Positions 22,777-32,148 of a stretch of DNA of 32,923 nt are shown in pieces. The DNA is from an uncultured bacterium (lineage in GTDB: Bacteria > Verrucomicrobiota > Kiritimatiellia > CAIKKV01 > CAIYGI01), in NCBI GenBank assembly GCA_903925685.1, contig CAIYGI010000061.1, positions 1 to 32,923 of the forward strand. The letters are read 5' to 3'. The first letter of the stretch is position 1, and each line of letters starts with the position of its first letter. A model generated the notes under the pieces. That model had not been told where the DNA came from. It worked only from the letters and a program-made list of their open reading frames with translations, and searched no databases. The translations under genes were made by a program, and so were the position numbers.

Positions 22777-24273
22777 ATGCCGACCTCATCGCACTCCGTA
22801 TTGCCCTCTCATGCCGTCCCATCGCCGGCGGCTGCACCACATCATCCAGCACCCGCGCATCCGCACACCGCCGGCCATGCGCCATCTGCCCCTGCTCCAG
22901 TTCACGCACACGTTGCGGCGGTTCCCGTACGTCACGCCCATGTGACCGCGGCGAATCCGGCCTTGCATGGCGGTTTTCTGGAGTTGATGCCGGCGCTTCA
23001 GCGGGCGGTGGCCGAGGAAGGCTATACCATTCCCACGCCCATTCAGACGCAGGCGATTCCGCCTCTGCTGGCCGGGCGCGATATTTTAGGATGCGCGCAA
23101 ACCGGCACGGGCAAAACGGCGGCCTTCGCGTTGCCGCTGCTCCAGCATCTGGCGCTACAGCCGGGTGGCGTGACGCGCAGCCGTCCGCGGGCCTTGATCA
23201 TGGCGCCGACGCGCGAACTCGCGGCGCAGATCGGGGAAAGTCTGCGCGTCTACGGCCGCTATTTGCGGCTTACGCACACGGTGATCTTCGGCGGCGTGGG
23301 GCAGGGGCCGCAGGTCAGCGCGCTGCGGCACGGCGTGGACATCGTCGTCGCCACGCCGGGGCGTTTGCTGGACCTGATGCAGCAGCGCTGCGTGCGGCTG
23401 GACGGGATCGAGATTTTCGTGCTGGACGAGGCCGACCGCATGCTCGACATGGGCTTCATTCACGACGTGCGCAAGGTGATCGCGGCGCTGCCCGCGCAAC
23501 GGCAATCGCTGTTTTTCTCGGCCACCCTGACGAACGAGGTGGTGACCCTCTCGCGCAGCCTGGTGCACGATCCAGTGCATGTCACGATCGCTCCCGAGCA
23601 TCCCGCCGTCGAGCGCATCCAGCAGAAGGTCATGTTTGTGGAGAAGGGCGACAAGGACGCATTGCTGACGAAAATGTTGCGCGATCCCAAGATCAAGCGG
23701 GTACTGGTGTTCACGCAGATGAAGCACATGGCCAATCGCGTGGTCGAGAAACTGGCCGCGGCCGGCATTGCGGCGGAGGCGATCCACGGTAACAAGAGCC
23801 AGAGTGCGCGCACCCAGGCTTTGGCGGCGTTTAAAGCCGGCCGCGTGCGGGTGCTTGTCGCCACCGACCTGGCGGCGCGCGGAATTGACGTGGATGACAT
23901 TACGCATGTGATAAATTACGACCTGCCGCTCGAACCCGAGACCTACGTGCATCGTATCGGACGCACGGCGCGGGCTGGTGCGGAGGGCGACGCCGTGGCC
24001 TTCTGCTGCGCCCACGACCGGGAAATGCTGCGCAGCATCGAGCGCCTGATCCGTCAGCCGGTGCCGGTTGACGCCGCACACGACTACCATTCTGAAATGG
24101 CGCGCAATGCGACCGGCGCCGCGGCCCGCCCGCCTCCCAAAGGACGCGGCGGCGGATACGGCGGCGGCGGCGGACGCGGGGGTGGACATGGTGGTGGTGG
24201 TGGCGGCCGCGGCCGTCCGTCCGGACAGGGCGGCACCCGCAGCTTTGGCGGCGGCGGTCGTTTCCGCCGCTAG
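22777..24273 (+). CDS. DEAD-box ATP-dependent RNA helicase (RhlE-like)
   Basis: A 498-residue helicase with the full motif set: Q motif ([12 protein letters not shown]), I (AQTGTGKT), Ia (PTRELAAQI), Ib (TPGRLLDL), II (DEAD, in [13 protein letters not shown]), III (SAT), IV (VLVFTQMK), V ([10 protein letters not shown]) and VI ([10 protein letters not shown]). It unwinds short RNA duplexes, typically in ribosome assembly, mRNA decay or cold adaptation. The first 60 or so residues are a His/Ala/Pro-rich extension without known fold, and the last 50 a Gly/Arg-rich tail of RGG type that would bind RNA. AAGGA lies six bases before the ATG, within a leader that can mask it. The gene stands alone and converges with the AAA+ gene. 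Confidence 0.95.
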   Translation: MPTSSHSVLPSHAVPSPAAAPHHPAPAHPHTAGHAPSAPAPVHAHVAAVPVRHAHVTAANPALHGGFLELMPALQRAVAEEGYTIPTPIQTQAIPPLLAGRDILGCAQTGTGKTAAFALPLLQHLALQPGGVTRSRPRALIMAPTRELAAQIGESLRVYGRYLRLTHTVIFGGVGQGPQVSALRHGVDIVVATPGRLLDLMQQRCVRLDGIEIFVLDEADRMLDMGFIHDVRKVIAALPAQRQSLFFSATLTNEVVTLSRSLVHDPVHVTIAPEHPAVERIQQKVMFVEKGDKDALLTKMLRDPKIKRVLVFTQMKHMANRVVEKLAAAGIAAEAIHGNKSQSARTQALAAFKAGRVRVLVATDLAARGIDVDDITHVINYDLPLEPETYVHRIGRTARAGAEGDAVAFCCAHDREMLRSIERLIRQPVPVDAAHDYHSEMARNATGAAARPPPKGRGGGYGGGGGRGGGHGGGGGGRGRPSGQGGTRSFGGGGRFRR

Positions 24274-24301
24274 GCGTATACGTGTCCGACACAACCGTTG
24301 A

Positions 24302-26110
24302 TCACCGCCGTCCGGCGCGCAATTTGAGTCTGGCGAAGGACTCCATGAGGGCCGCACGGTCTGCGGTCCGGTAACTTTCCGGAAGGTAGCGGCGGTCGGA
24401 ACAGGCCAGCACGGCCGCAAGTTCCTGAAGCGCGAGCAAGTCCGGGTCGAGTGGATCGATGAAGGAGTTCACCGCCTCCTCGATGTCGGCCAATTGCACG
24501 TCGTCGTCGCGTTTGGCGAGCACGGCGCGTTCTTTCGACCGTGTGAGGATGGCCTCGATGTCGCTGCCGGTCAGCGGCCAGCTGCCGAGGCGGTCGCAGA
24601 TGTAAGTCTTGATTTCATCGGCAAGGGCGATTTTTTTGACCTTGGCGACGACCATGAAAAGTTCGAGCACGTCGTCCGGGCTTTGCGCGGGGAACAATGG
24701 CACACACAGGCCGAAGCGGCCCTGGCGCTTCATGTCGATGGAGAGCAAATCCGGACGGGAAGTCATCGCCACCCACAACTCACGTCCCCTCAGCGCGGAA
24801 TCGCCGATGTGCGCGGCGAACGCGGCAAAAACCCGGCCGGAGACCCCGCTGTCGCCTGAATCCGTATCCCGCGATCCAAACACGGCGTCGGCCTCGTCCA
24901 CCACCACGATTACCGGCCCCAGCGCACGGATGGTCATGAGAATTTGCGCTTGCTGCCGTTCGGTGTCGCCCACCCATTTCGACCGGAATTCACCCAGTTC
25001 CATGACCGGCAGGCCGCACTCGCTGGCAAAACAATCCACCAGAAACGATTTTCCCACGCCGACGCGCCCCGGCAGAAGAACGCCGCGTTCGAGCACATCG
25101 GTCTTGTTGTTTTTGATGAGCCAGGCCAGTTCGCGCAGTTTGGCCTTCGCCGCCGTGTGCGTGGCGACGCGATCGAGCGTGACGCCCGGCTTTGGATCTT
25201 TGAAACGCACCAGCCCTTGGCAGAATTCTTCGATCAGCCGTTTCTTGCTGGCCGCCAGATGATCGGCGCCGATACGGATGCCGTTGCGGACGGCCTCGGC
25301 GACGAAGTGCTGGAGGCGCAGCAGGTTCAAGCCCGCGGTGCGCATCGCCAGTTCCGCTGGCGTAAAATCGCTCCACTCGGAGAATGGCCGTCCGTCCGCC
25401 AGCTTCTCCGCCCAGCCGGATTGCAGGAAACGCTGCCGCTCCTCGACATCGGGTAACTCGATGCGGACCTGTGCCACATGCGGATTGCGCAGCAGGTCGG
25501 CGTTCAACTCGGTCGCCGATTCCGTGACCAGGAGCACGCCGACGTCAATACGCGCCAGTTCCGGCGCCGAGGCCCATTTCAGGAAAGTGACCAGATTGAT
25601 GCGTTCCTCGACACTAGCGCCCGACTGCTCGGTGGCCGGAATCAGTTTTTCGGGAAAATCGACGACCAGCGTGACGCCTTTCCACTGGTTGTCCTCCTCG
25701 GCCACTTTGAGGAAAAACCGCGTGAGCAGCGGCGCCAGAGCGAGGAACCCCTTGGGCGTGCCCTGCTGGTGAAAGTTCGTGTTCTCGATGTTGTCGAAAA
25801 TTTCCAGCCACTCGAAGAAGCGCTTTTGCATCTCCGCAGAGGCGAAGGTCAGGCCGCCGGAAATGTCGTAAAAAAGCAGGCAGGAACGTTCGGGGAAAAG
25901 GCGCCCCAACAGGAAGGTCTTCAGCGGCACGTAACTAAGACGGTCGACTTCGGGAAGCGGGAAAAGGTCGAAAATGTTTCCGTGCAAAACGAACAACGAA
26001 TAACTGCCGCCGTTCCAGCGCCGCGCAAGATCGAGCGCCCAGCCGCGTAGGGGAAGACGCGAAACAATCGTCGAAATGTCGCTTGGAACGGCTGTAATCG
26101 GTTTGTTCAT
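24302..26110 (-). CDS. AAA+ ATPase, Ycf46-like, with degenerate N-terminal ATPase-like half
   Basis: A 602-residue protein. The C-terminal half (about 330-560) is a canonical AAA+ module: Walker A GRVGVGKS (348-355), ELGEFRSKWVGDTERQ, Walker B VIVVVDEADAVFG (400-412), sensor 1 WVAMTSRPD, arginine-rich RQGRFG and a small C-terminal helical lid. The first half (about 30-290) has strand-helix elements (LFVLHGNIFDLF, then VTLVVDFPEK and VLLVTES) in AAA order but no usable Walker A, as in Ycf46-type proteins. It would remodel a protein partner in the cytoplasm. It is the last gene of the PspA/ABC operon, 39 bases after the coiled-coil gene, and converges with the helicase gene. Confidence 0.85.
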   Translation of the reverse strand: MNKPITAVPSDISTIVSRLPLRGWALDLARRWNGGSYSLFVLHGNIFDLFPLPEVDRLSYVPLKTFLLGRLFPERSCLLFYDISGGLTFASAEMQKRFFEWLEIFDNIENTNFHQQGTPKGFLALAPLLTRFFLKVAEEDNQWKGVTLVVDFPEKLIPATEQSGASVEERINLVTFLKWASAPELARIDVGVLLVTESATELNADLLRNPHVAQVRIELPDVEERQRFLQSGWAEKLADGRPFSEWSDFTPAELAMRTAGLNLLRLQHFVAEAVRNGIRIGADHLAASKKRLIEEFCQGLVRFKDPKPGVTLDRVATHTAAKAKLRELAWLIKNNKTDVLERGVLLPGRVGVGKSFLVDCFASECGLPVMELGEFRSKWVGDTERQQAQILMTIRALGPVIVVVDEADAVFGSRDTDSGDSGVSGRVFAAFAAHIGDSALRGRELWVAMTSRPDLLSIDMKRQGRFGLCVPLFPAQSPDDVLELFMVVAKVKKIALADEIKTYICDRLGSWPLTGSDIEAILTRSKERAVLAKRDDDVQLADIEEAVNSFIDPLDPDLLALQELAAVLACSDRRYLPESYRTADRAALMESFARLKLRAGRR

Positions 26111-26149
26111 AAGGTGCGATCTTTGGTCATGGCGCTTGAACGTCGATTG

Positions 26150-27103
26150 TTATCTTTGTTTGACCGTTGGTCGCGCGAAACGTGCCTGCTCCGGGAGCGT
26201 CGGCGGTGTGACGGCGGCATAACCAACGCGCATTTCGGTGGCGGGCATGTCGGCCACGAGATCCTTGAACTCGTCCAATTCGGACAGCCACTTGTTGGTC
26301 TGGTCCAGATGCTCGACCGTGGCGTCAATGCGGGCGGTGAGCGCCTCGGCATTTTTCGTGGCGACGGCGTCGGCGCGGATGAGTTTGATTTGCTGGTCCA
26401 GGCGCTCCTGCTCCGACACCACCAGGGCCAGATTTTCCTGGGCTTGATCCAGACGTTGTTGACGCTTGCGCAAGACCTCCAGCCGTTCGAGCCGCGAGCC
26501 CAGATAGCGTTGCTTCGTTTCAAGCCCGGCGCTTGGGCCTTTGCTCTTGAGCGTTTCGAGTTCTCCGGTCAGGCGCCTGACCTCGACTTCGGCGTCCTTG
26601 AGAACGTTCGGAAGATCCTCGCGGCGTTCGGATTCGAGGAATTGTTCGAGCGACTCTTCGATACCGAGCAGACGGAGATACGTCCACATAAGCTCGTCCA
26701 GTTTACGCAAGCGGGGGTCGGGGCCGGAATCGGCGGAAACAAACGGATTGTCCGTGCCGGCGTTTTCGATGTCGCGGCAGACGGCGGCCAGGCGGTTGTA
26801 GCGCTCGCGGCGTGATGGAGAGAGCGAGTTCAGCAACGCGTCGCGACGCTGGACGAATTCGGCGACCCGTTGCAGTTCGGCTGCCCGCCGGGCGTTTTCG
26901 CCGCGACGATCCACCCAGCGGCGGAATAACGGCAGGTCGGGCAGATAAATCCATCCGAGAGCGTAGAGCGTCCCGCCGACGATCAACCCGAGCAGGTTGG
27001 CGCTGAGAAAACCTGCTCCCAGCGTCAGCAGCCCCAGCGCCGCATGATGCGGGCTGGCAAGGAATTCGCCGCGATAGTTGGGCGCTTGTTCGGGCATGCT
27101 CAT
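26150..27103 (-). CDS. Membrane-anchored coiled-coil protein
   Basis: A 317-residue protein with two adjacent hydrophobic helices (about 20-38 and 40-54), then an Arg/Glu-rich region. Long coiled-coil stretches follow at about 150-290 (SLEQFLESERREDL; LTGELETLKSK; LEVLRKRQQRLDQAQENLAL; ALTARIDATVEHLDQTNKWL). No enzymatic motif. The two helices would put the long coiled coil in the cytoplasm, where it could scaffold PspA or the AAA+ ATPase. Its ATG lies one base after the stop of the ABC ATPase gene. I do not recognise the family. Confidence 0.75.
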   Translation of the reverse strand: MSMPEQAPNYRGEFLASPHHAALGLLTLGAGFLSANLLGLIVGGTLYALGWIYLPDLPLFRRWVDRRGENARRAAELQRVAEFVQRRDALLNSLSPSRRERYNRLAAVCRDIENAGTDNPFVSADSGPDPRLRKLDELMWTYLRLLGIEESLEQFLESERREDLPNVLKDAEVEVRRLTGELETLKSKGPSAGLETKQRYLGSRLERLEVLRKRQQRLDQAQENLALVVSEQERLDQQIKLIRADAVATKNAEALTARIDATVEHLDQTNKWLSELDEFKDLVADMPATEMRVGYAAVTPPTLPEQARFARPTVKQR

Positions 27104-27104
27104 A

Positions 27105-27977
27105 TCAGGACCGTGGCCGCCATTTCTCGATGCCTGGCAACTCGCCGGCGGGCGGCGCGTCCGTTTCCAGCCGGTGCAGCAGATCCTGCGTCAGATCGTT
27201 AAACCATGGTCGCTTGCGCATAGCCTCGGGCGGTTCGTCGGGCCGCGGCAATTGCAACTCCTCCACCAGCCGGCCCGGTTTGGTGGCCATGCGCATCACG
27301 CGGTCGCCCAGATAAATCGCCTCCTCCATGGAGTGCGTCACGAGAAACACCGTGCTCTGCTGTTCATTCCAAAGTTGCACGAGCAATTCCTGCATCTGCA
27401 TGCGGATTTTCGGGTCCAGCGCGCCGAACGGTTCGTCCATCAGCAAAATCTTCGGCTCGAGGATCAGCGTAGACGCGATGGAGACCCGCTGCTGCATCCC
27501 GCCCGACAACTCTGATGGATACTTGTCCTCGTTCCCCTCGAGACCGACTTTTGTCGCCCATGCATGCGCTCGGTCGCGTCTTTCCCGTCCGCCGACGCCG
27601 CGCAATTTGAGACCGAACGCAATATTTTCCGCGACCGTCAGATGCGGCATGAGCGAATACTTTTGATCCACCATGCCGCGATCGGCGTCGGGTCTTTCGA
27701 TGGGTTTTCCGAATGCGTGCGTATCGCCGGAGGTGGCGGGGAAATGTGGGCGCAGTCCGGCAATGATCCTCAGCAAGGTGGATTTGCCGCAACCCGAAGG
27801 GCCGACGATGGCGATCAACTCTCCTGTGTCCGGCAGATCGTGGACCACGAACGAAACGTCCTGAATCGCCACCTTCGCGTTGCGTCCTTCGCCGAACGAT
27901 TTCGTGACCTTGTTGAAACGAACCACCTCGGCTGGTTTCGCCGGCACGTCGACGCTTGTTGGAGTATGCTCGTCCAT
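27105..27977 (-). CDS. ABC transporter ATPase of the nitrate/sulfonate/taurine type
   Basis: A 290-residue ATPase related to SsuB/TauB/NrtD. Walker A GPSGCGKS, Q loop near DQKYSLMPHLTVAENIAFGL, signature ELSGGMQQRVSIA, Walker B ILLMDEPFGALD, switch VTHSMEEAIYLGDRV. It has a C-terminal extension of about 40 residues after the core (LPRPDEPPEAMRKRPWFNDL and beyond). It would power the permease encoded immediately upstream, one base away. A SsuB-type importer usually takes up small organic anions, but the substrate protein here is so atypical that the cargo is open. Confidence 0.93.
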   Translation of the reverse strand: MDEHTPTSVDVPAKPAEVVRFNKVTKSFGEGRNAKVAIQDVSFVVHDLPDTGELIAIVGPSGCGKSTLLRIIAGLRPHFPATSGDTHAFGKPIERPDADRGMVDQKYSLMPHLTVAENIAFGLKLRGVGGRERRDRAHAWATKVGLEGNEDKYPSELSGGMQQRVSIASTLILEPKILLMDEPFGALDPKIRMQMQELLVQLWNEQQSTVFLVTHSMEEAIYLGDRVMRMATKPGRLVEELQLPRPDEPPEAMRKRPWFNDLTQDLLHRLETDAPPAGELPGIEKWRPRS

Positions 27978-27978
27978 T

Positions 27979-28839
27979 TTATTTCCGGCCCGCGTAGGGA
28001 AACAGCATCCGTCCGAACAGCCGCCAGAGTTGGTCGCAGGCGACGGCGATCAGCACGATCACAATAATGACGGCGAAGACGGCGTTGGTGTGGCCGCGCC
28101 GGTTCGAGATGTCGATCAGGTAACCCAACCCGCGCTCGGCGTTGACGACCTCCGCCAGAATGATCCAGCCCCAGCCGACGCCATACACGCCTCGCAAATG
28201 ATCCCAGATGTCGGCCTGCGCCACGGGGAACAAAACGTAGCGCACCAGTTGCCACTGGCTCGCGCCTTTTGTCACGGCCACGTCGAGATACGCGGCGGGC
28301 ACGTTGGCGATATCCTTGATGACCAGCGGCAGGAGCGCGACGAAACAGCCGATAAAAAGAAAGCCGACCTTTTGCGTTTCGCTCAGGCCAAACCACGCCA
28401 GCGTCAGCGGAACGAAAACGACGATCGGCACGTAGGAACCCACCAACGCCAGCGGCCGGAAGAAAGCGGACACCGGCGGAAAGGATGCCATATAGACTCC
28501 AAGCGGCACCGCGACAATGGCCGCCAGCGTGAAGCCGACGGAAACCCGCGCGAAGGATGTGAGTGCGCTGCGCGCCAGCCCCTGCTCGAAGTGGAGTTTT
28601 GGAAAGGCCTGCAAGACTTCCAGCGGGCTGGGCAGGATGATGGGCGAGAGGATGCGCGCCTCCACGCTCGCCCCTTGGGTGACGAACCACCACGCCAGCA
28701 GTGTGAGTCCCACGAAACCGATGGTCAGTCCCAAGGCCTTGGTTTCCGGCAGGTCGGCGCGAACCCGCAACCGGCCGAAGCGCACGGCGAGCGTGAGCAG
28801 CGCCACGAAAGCGACTGCAAAGATAAAAAAACCAAACAC
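27979..28839 (-). CDS. ABC transporter permease of the SsuC/NrtB type
   Basis: A 286-residue permease with about seven hydrophobic segments, the first (1-17) being an extra N-terminal helix. The BPD-transport loop is AAYLDVAVTKGASQWQLVRY (about 183-202), followed by VLFPVAQADIWDHLRGVYGV, the part that contacts the ATPase. It starts with GTG one base inside the stop of the substrate-binding gene (TAGTG) and ends one base before the ATPase gene, so the three transporter genes are tightly coupled. Confidence 0.92.
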   Translation of the reverse strand: MFGFFIFAVAFVALLTLAVRFGRLRVRADLPETKALGLTIGFVGLTLLAWWFVTQGASVEARILSPIILPSPLEVLQAFPKLHFEQGLARSALTSFARVSVGFTLAAIVAVPLGVYMASFPPVSAFFRPLALVGSYVPIVVFVPLTLAWFGLSETQKVGFLFIGCFVALLPLVIKDIANVPAAYLDVAVTKGASQWQLVRYVLFPVAQADIWDHLRGVYGVGWGWIILAEVVNAERGLGYLIDISNRRGHTNAVFAVIIVIVLIAVACDQLWRLFGRMLFPYAGRK

Positions 28840-30584
28840 TATTCCTTCTCCAGCGGGAAGACCTTCACCTCGACGCGGCGGTTTTTCTTGTTGTGCTCGG
28901 GATTGCTGGCGTCCGTCATGGTGGGCACGGGATTATCCCAGCCGTTGCCGATGACCTTGAACTTGTTAGGGTCGAACTTGTATTTGATCAGAAGCGCCTT
29001 GCGTACCGAGTCCGCCCGGTCATAGGAAAGCTGGCGCACCAGGTCCGCGGGGACCACGCCCTTGCGGCTGGCGTCGGTGTTGCCTTCGATCACGATGTAG
29101 GCGTTGCCGAAGGTGCCGGCCAGCTTGCCGATTTCTTCCATCACGTTAGGAATGGTAGGGTCGTATTCGGGGTTGAGCGCCGTCTTGTTCGGTTTGAAGG
29201 AAACAATCACGGATTTGGTGAGAATTTCCGCGGTCTCGGCTTCGGCGGTCTTGAAAAGCGCGCCCGGTTTGAAGGTGGCCTGCGAGAGGTCGCGCACTTC
29301 CTTGTATTCCTCGGACAACTTGGCCAGGATGCCAGCCGCCTTGACTTTGGCGGGAAATACGGGAGCGTCGATCGCGCCCAGCGATTTGTAAATCGTCGAA
29401 GCCCGGTTCCAAACGACCTCGAAGTTCGACGGATTCATCGGGTCGAGGAAGAAGTTGGAGTTCTCGCGGTAGTTCGTCAGATGCGCGTCGCCTTCGGCCA
29501 CGCCACCGTCCTTGCCGATCATGCTCTGGCAATCCTCGACCGGGATGCCATAGGCTTTGGAAAGCGTCTGGGCCGCGGCCGGTACGTTCTTGCGCACCAT
29601 GTCCACACCCTCGAAAATCCCACGCACGAGGTTGGCGACAATGTCCGGATGGTCGCGATAGAAATCGTTCCGCACCGCCCACACATCGGCGATGAGATGG
29701 TTGGCGCTGCCGGTGGTGACGATGAGCCGCGTGCCCAGCACCTTGTCAGTAACGGTGTAAATGTCCGGTGACCAGCCGACGAACGCATCGAACGACGGAT
29801 CCTGCACGAAAATCTTCGCCGCCGCCGGCGCGTCCGCCGCCCATTTGAAGTCCACCTGCGCCGGATCGATCCCCGCGTCGATCAAAAGCGACATGACAAG
29901 ATAATGGCTCGGCGAATTTTGCGCCAGCACGACCTTGCGGCGCTTGCCGTTCTTCATCCGGAAATCGTTCATGTTACGCATGTCTCCGCGCGCCACGATG
30001 CCGTCGCCGCCGCCCGACCAGTCGATCTGCTGGGCGATGACCGGCACGGTGCGCGAGTCCTTCACCAGTTCCGGCGCGAACAACGCCATCATGTCGAGCG
30101 TGCCCCACAGAACGTGGCTGTGGCCGCTGGCGAACAGGTCGCGCGCCCTGACCGGATCGTCCACAATCGAGAGTTTCACGAAAAAGCCGTACTTCTTGAA
30201 GAAGACGCTGCCTTCGTTCGGTTCCAGGCCGTTGTTGGCGACAATGATCGGCGCCCAGCCGGGCCAGATGTTGATCGGGAACTGAACGACGAACTTGCCG
30301 TCCTTCAGCGTCTTGTCGTAATCGCTGACACCGCTGACGGGCGGGATTGCCGAGCCGTCCACCAGCGACACCGCCTTGTCGCCCGCGAGCAGTTTGTTGG
30401 CGACATCGGATGCCTTACCTTGCGCGGGTTTGCCGGCGTCGAGCGCGTTCTTGACATCCTGCGGATTGATGGAAACCTGCGAAGATTGGCCGGTTGGCGC
30501 GATCTTGTCCCACCAGCGGTAAACGCCAAAGCCCACCACAGCGAGCAGGATTACAGTCAGAAAAATTTTGCCACGTGTAGTCAT
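28839..30584 (-). CDS. Membrane-anchored substrate-binding protein fused to an OmpA peptidoglycan-binding domain
   Basis: A 581-residue protein in three parts. Residues 7-24 form a single membrane helix with no lipobox or obvious signal-peptidase site, so it stays anchored. Residues about 95-430 resemble NMT1/SsuA-type solute-binding proteins (FPINIWPGWAPIIVANN; SIVDDPVRARDLFASG; VLAQNSPSHYLVMSLLIDAG). Residues about 455-578 are an OmpA C-terminal domain (VSFKPNKTALNPEYDP; IVIEGNTDASRKG; LSYDRADSVRKALL; EHNKKNRRVEVKV) with the Asp and Arg that grip diaminopimelate in peptidoglycan. It could bridge the importer to the cell wall. GAGGG lies ten bases before the ATG. Confidence 0.9.
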   Translation of the reverse strand: MTTRGKIFLTVILLAVVGFGVYRWWDKIAPTGQSSQVSINPQDVKNALDAGKPAQGKASDVANKLLAGDKAVSLVDGSAIPPVSGVSDYDKTLKDGKFVVQFPINIWPGWAPIIVANNGLEPNEGSVFFKKYGFFVKLSIVDDPVRARDLFASGHSHVLWGTLDMMALFAPELVKDSRTVPVIAQQIDWSGGGDGIVARGDMRNMNDFRMKNGKRRKVVLAQNSPSHYLVMSLLIDAGIDPAQVDFKWAADAPAAAKIFVQDPSFDAFVGWSPDIYTVTDKVLGTRLIVTTGSANHLIADVWAVRNDFYRDHPDIVANLVRGIFEGVDMVRKNVPAAAQTLSKAYGIPVEDCQSMIGKDGGVAEGDAHLTNYRENSNFFLDPMNPSNFEVVWNRASTIYKSLGAIDAPVFPAKVKAAGILAKLSEEYKEVRDLSQATFKPGALFKTAEAETAEILTKSVIVSFKPNKTALNPEYDPTIPNVMEEIGKLAGTFGNAYIVIEGNTDASRKGVVPADLVRQLSYDRADSVRKALLIKYKFDPNKFKVIGNGWDNPVPTMTDASNPEHNKKNRRVEVKVFPLEKE

Positions 30585-30610
30585 GATTCAATATCCCTCG
30601 TTTTTTTGAG

Positions 30611-31366
30611 TTATTCTGCGATCTTTTGTTTTTCCGGCGATTTGGCTGCGGCTTGGGCGGTGGCTGCCACTTCCGGTTGCACCATCCCCATTTTCTTCTT
30701 GTACTCCTGAAACAACATCGCGCCGCGCGCTTTGCGCATCTCCTGCTGCCGCGAAATGCCGGAACCCATCTCCTTGGCCAGGTCCAGCGTGGCGCGCATC
30801 TGTCCTTCGCCACCGGCGGCGGACTGGCGGAGTTGTTGCATGGACTGTCCCAACTCGCCGCCGATCATGCCCTGCAGTTCGGTGATGGAGCTTTTCATCA
30901 TACCGGCCAGGCTTTCCAGCGAACGGCCGATGGCAACCTTGGTCTTGACCGACTCGAATTCACGCTGGAATTTCTGAATCTCGCGCAGGCTTTGGGCGAC
31001 AATCTCGGTGTTCTGTTTGTAGAGTTGCTCCAGGCTGTCGGCCTGGCCCTTGTTGTCGGCGAGATCCTGTTCGAGCGCGGACAGTTCCTCCGCGTAATGC
31101 GCGCCGTTGGCTTCGTCGTTGGCCGCGACGGCGGCCTGCAACATACCCTGCAAGTCGTCGCGCTGGCGCTCCTGACGTTTGATCTGATCCTTGAGCATGG
31201 CGATCTGGCCCGCCAACTGGCCGTTGGCGTAGTGGGCCTTGTCCGCCTTGGCCTTGGAGTCGCGAATACCGCGCTCGACGACCGCCTGATTGATGGCGTC
31301 AGTTTCTGTGGCCTGCTCGGCCATCAGACCCAGCCAGATGAATATGCGCTTAATGGCTCTGAACAT
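30611..31366 (-). CDS. pspA: PspA/IM30 (Vipp1) family membrane-stress protein
   Basis: A 251-residue, mostly helical protein. The N-terminus MFRAIKRIFIWLGL is the amphipathic helix 0 that inserts into stressed membrane; residues about 20-215 are a long Gln/Glu/Lys-rich coiled coil (LAGQIAMLKDQIKRQERQRD; ALEQDLADNKGQADSLEQLY) with a Met/Gly-rich segment (LAGMMKSSITELQGMIGGEL) near 155-175. PspA/Vipp1 proteins are ESCRT-III relatives that assemble on the inner membrane and limit proton leakage or reshape lipid. The C-terminal tail is Ala/Lys-rich and disordered. It lies 19 bases after the vWA gene and 26 before the substrate-binding gene. Confidence 0.8.
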   Translation of the reverse strand: MFRAIKRIFIWLGLMAEQATETDAINQAVVERGIRDSKAKADKAHYANGQLAGQIAMLKDQIKRQERQRDDLQGMLQAAVAANDEANGAHYAEELSALEQDLADNKGQADSLEQLYKQNTEIVAQSLREIQKFQREFESVKTKVAIGRSLESLAGMMKSSITELQGMIGGELGQSMQQLRQSAAGGEGQMRATLDLAKEMGSGISRQQEMRKARGAMLFQEYKKKMGMVQPEVAATAQAAAKSPEKQKIAE

Positions 31367-31385
31367 GATGTGTCTTGCCTTTCGG

Positions 31386-32102
31386 TTACTTCTGTTTCAG
31401 CGGTTCTTCTTCTTCCAATAGAATCTTCTTCTCCAGGATAAACTCCAGTTGCATGTTGAGCTGGCTTTCGTTCGACGCGACCACAACCGTCGCGCCCAGT
31501 TTCTTGACGCCATCGAAAACCTTGGCATCCACGTCGAATGCCACGAAGTGGACGGACACCCCGGTCTGCTTCTGCCCGGCCTCCTGCTTGAGTTTGGCCA
31601 GAATCTCGGCGGGATTGGGTCCGATATTGTTTATGCCGTCCGTGATGACCAACACATGCTTGCGCGTCAGGCCCGCGTTGAGCACGGCGTGACCCGCGGC
31701 GTTCAGTGCGTTTCCCAAGGGCGTTCCGCCGGTCGGCTTGGAGAAGTCCCGAGCCCAGCTCGTGAACGCGGCGGCGTCGAAGGGGCCGAAGGGAAGCGCG
31801 GCGCGCGACCCGTCCTTTTGAAACACAAACAAGCCCGCGTGAATTTTGCGCGGACTGCCGGCGACGCCATTGGTGGCGAAAGTCTGAATGCGATTGGCGA
31901 TGGCGATCAACGCGCGGTTTGCGATGAGGTGTTTCGGGGAGGATTGCCCGGTTTCGTTCCTGACCGGTTCGTTCATGCTGCCCGAAGTGTCATAGACGAT
32001 TGCGACGGCTACGCCCTCCTCATCGGCGGAGTAAGCCGGGACCGCGTTCGTACAGAGAACAGCCGCGGCGATTGGAATCGCGATCAGATGAATCAACTTC
32101 AT
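31386..32102 (-). CDS. Exported von Willebrand factor A domain protein
   Basis: A 238-residue protein. Residues 1-26 are a signal peptide (MKLIHLIAIPIAAAVLCTNA, cleavage after about AYSA), then a vWA domain. The metal-ion-dependent adhesion site is complete: DTSGSM, the Thr in GGTPLG and the Asp in ITDGINN. This would bind a divalent metal and a partner protein in the periplasm. The C-terminus (LEEEEPLKQK) is acidic. ATG 32102 is chosen over upstream codons because it opens directly into the signal peptide and lies about 40 bases downstream of the predicted transcription start. First gene of the seven-gene operon. Confidence 0.88.
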   Translation of the reverse strand: MKLIHLIAIPIAAAVLCTNAVPAYSADEEGVAVAIVYDTSGSMNEPVRNETGQSSPKHLIANRALIAIANRIQTFATNGVAGSPRKIHAGLFVFQKDGSRAALPFGPFDAAAFTSWARDFSKPTGGTPLGNALNAAGHAVLNAGLTRKHVLVITDGINNIGPNPAEILAKLKQEAGQKQTGVSVHFVAFDVDAKVFDGVKKLGATVVVASNESQLNMQLEFILEKKILLEEEEPLKQK

Positions 32103-32148
32103 GTTCAGACTCAAATTTAATGGAACTCCGAAACAACAATAGCGCCTC

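Noticed and set aside
24250-24301. GC-rich inverted sequence at the end of the helicase gene as a terminator
   Set aside because: GGCGGCGG and CCGCCGCT can pair, but the stem lies in the Gly/Arg codons and has no T-tract after it.
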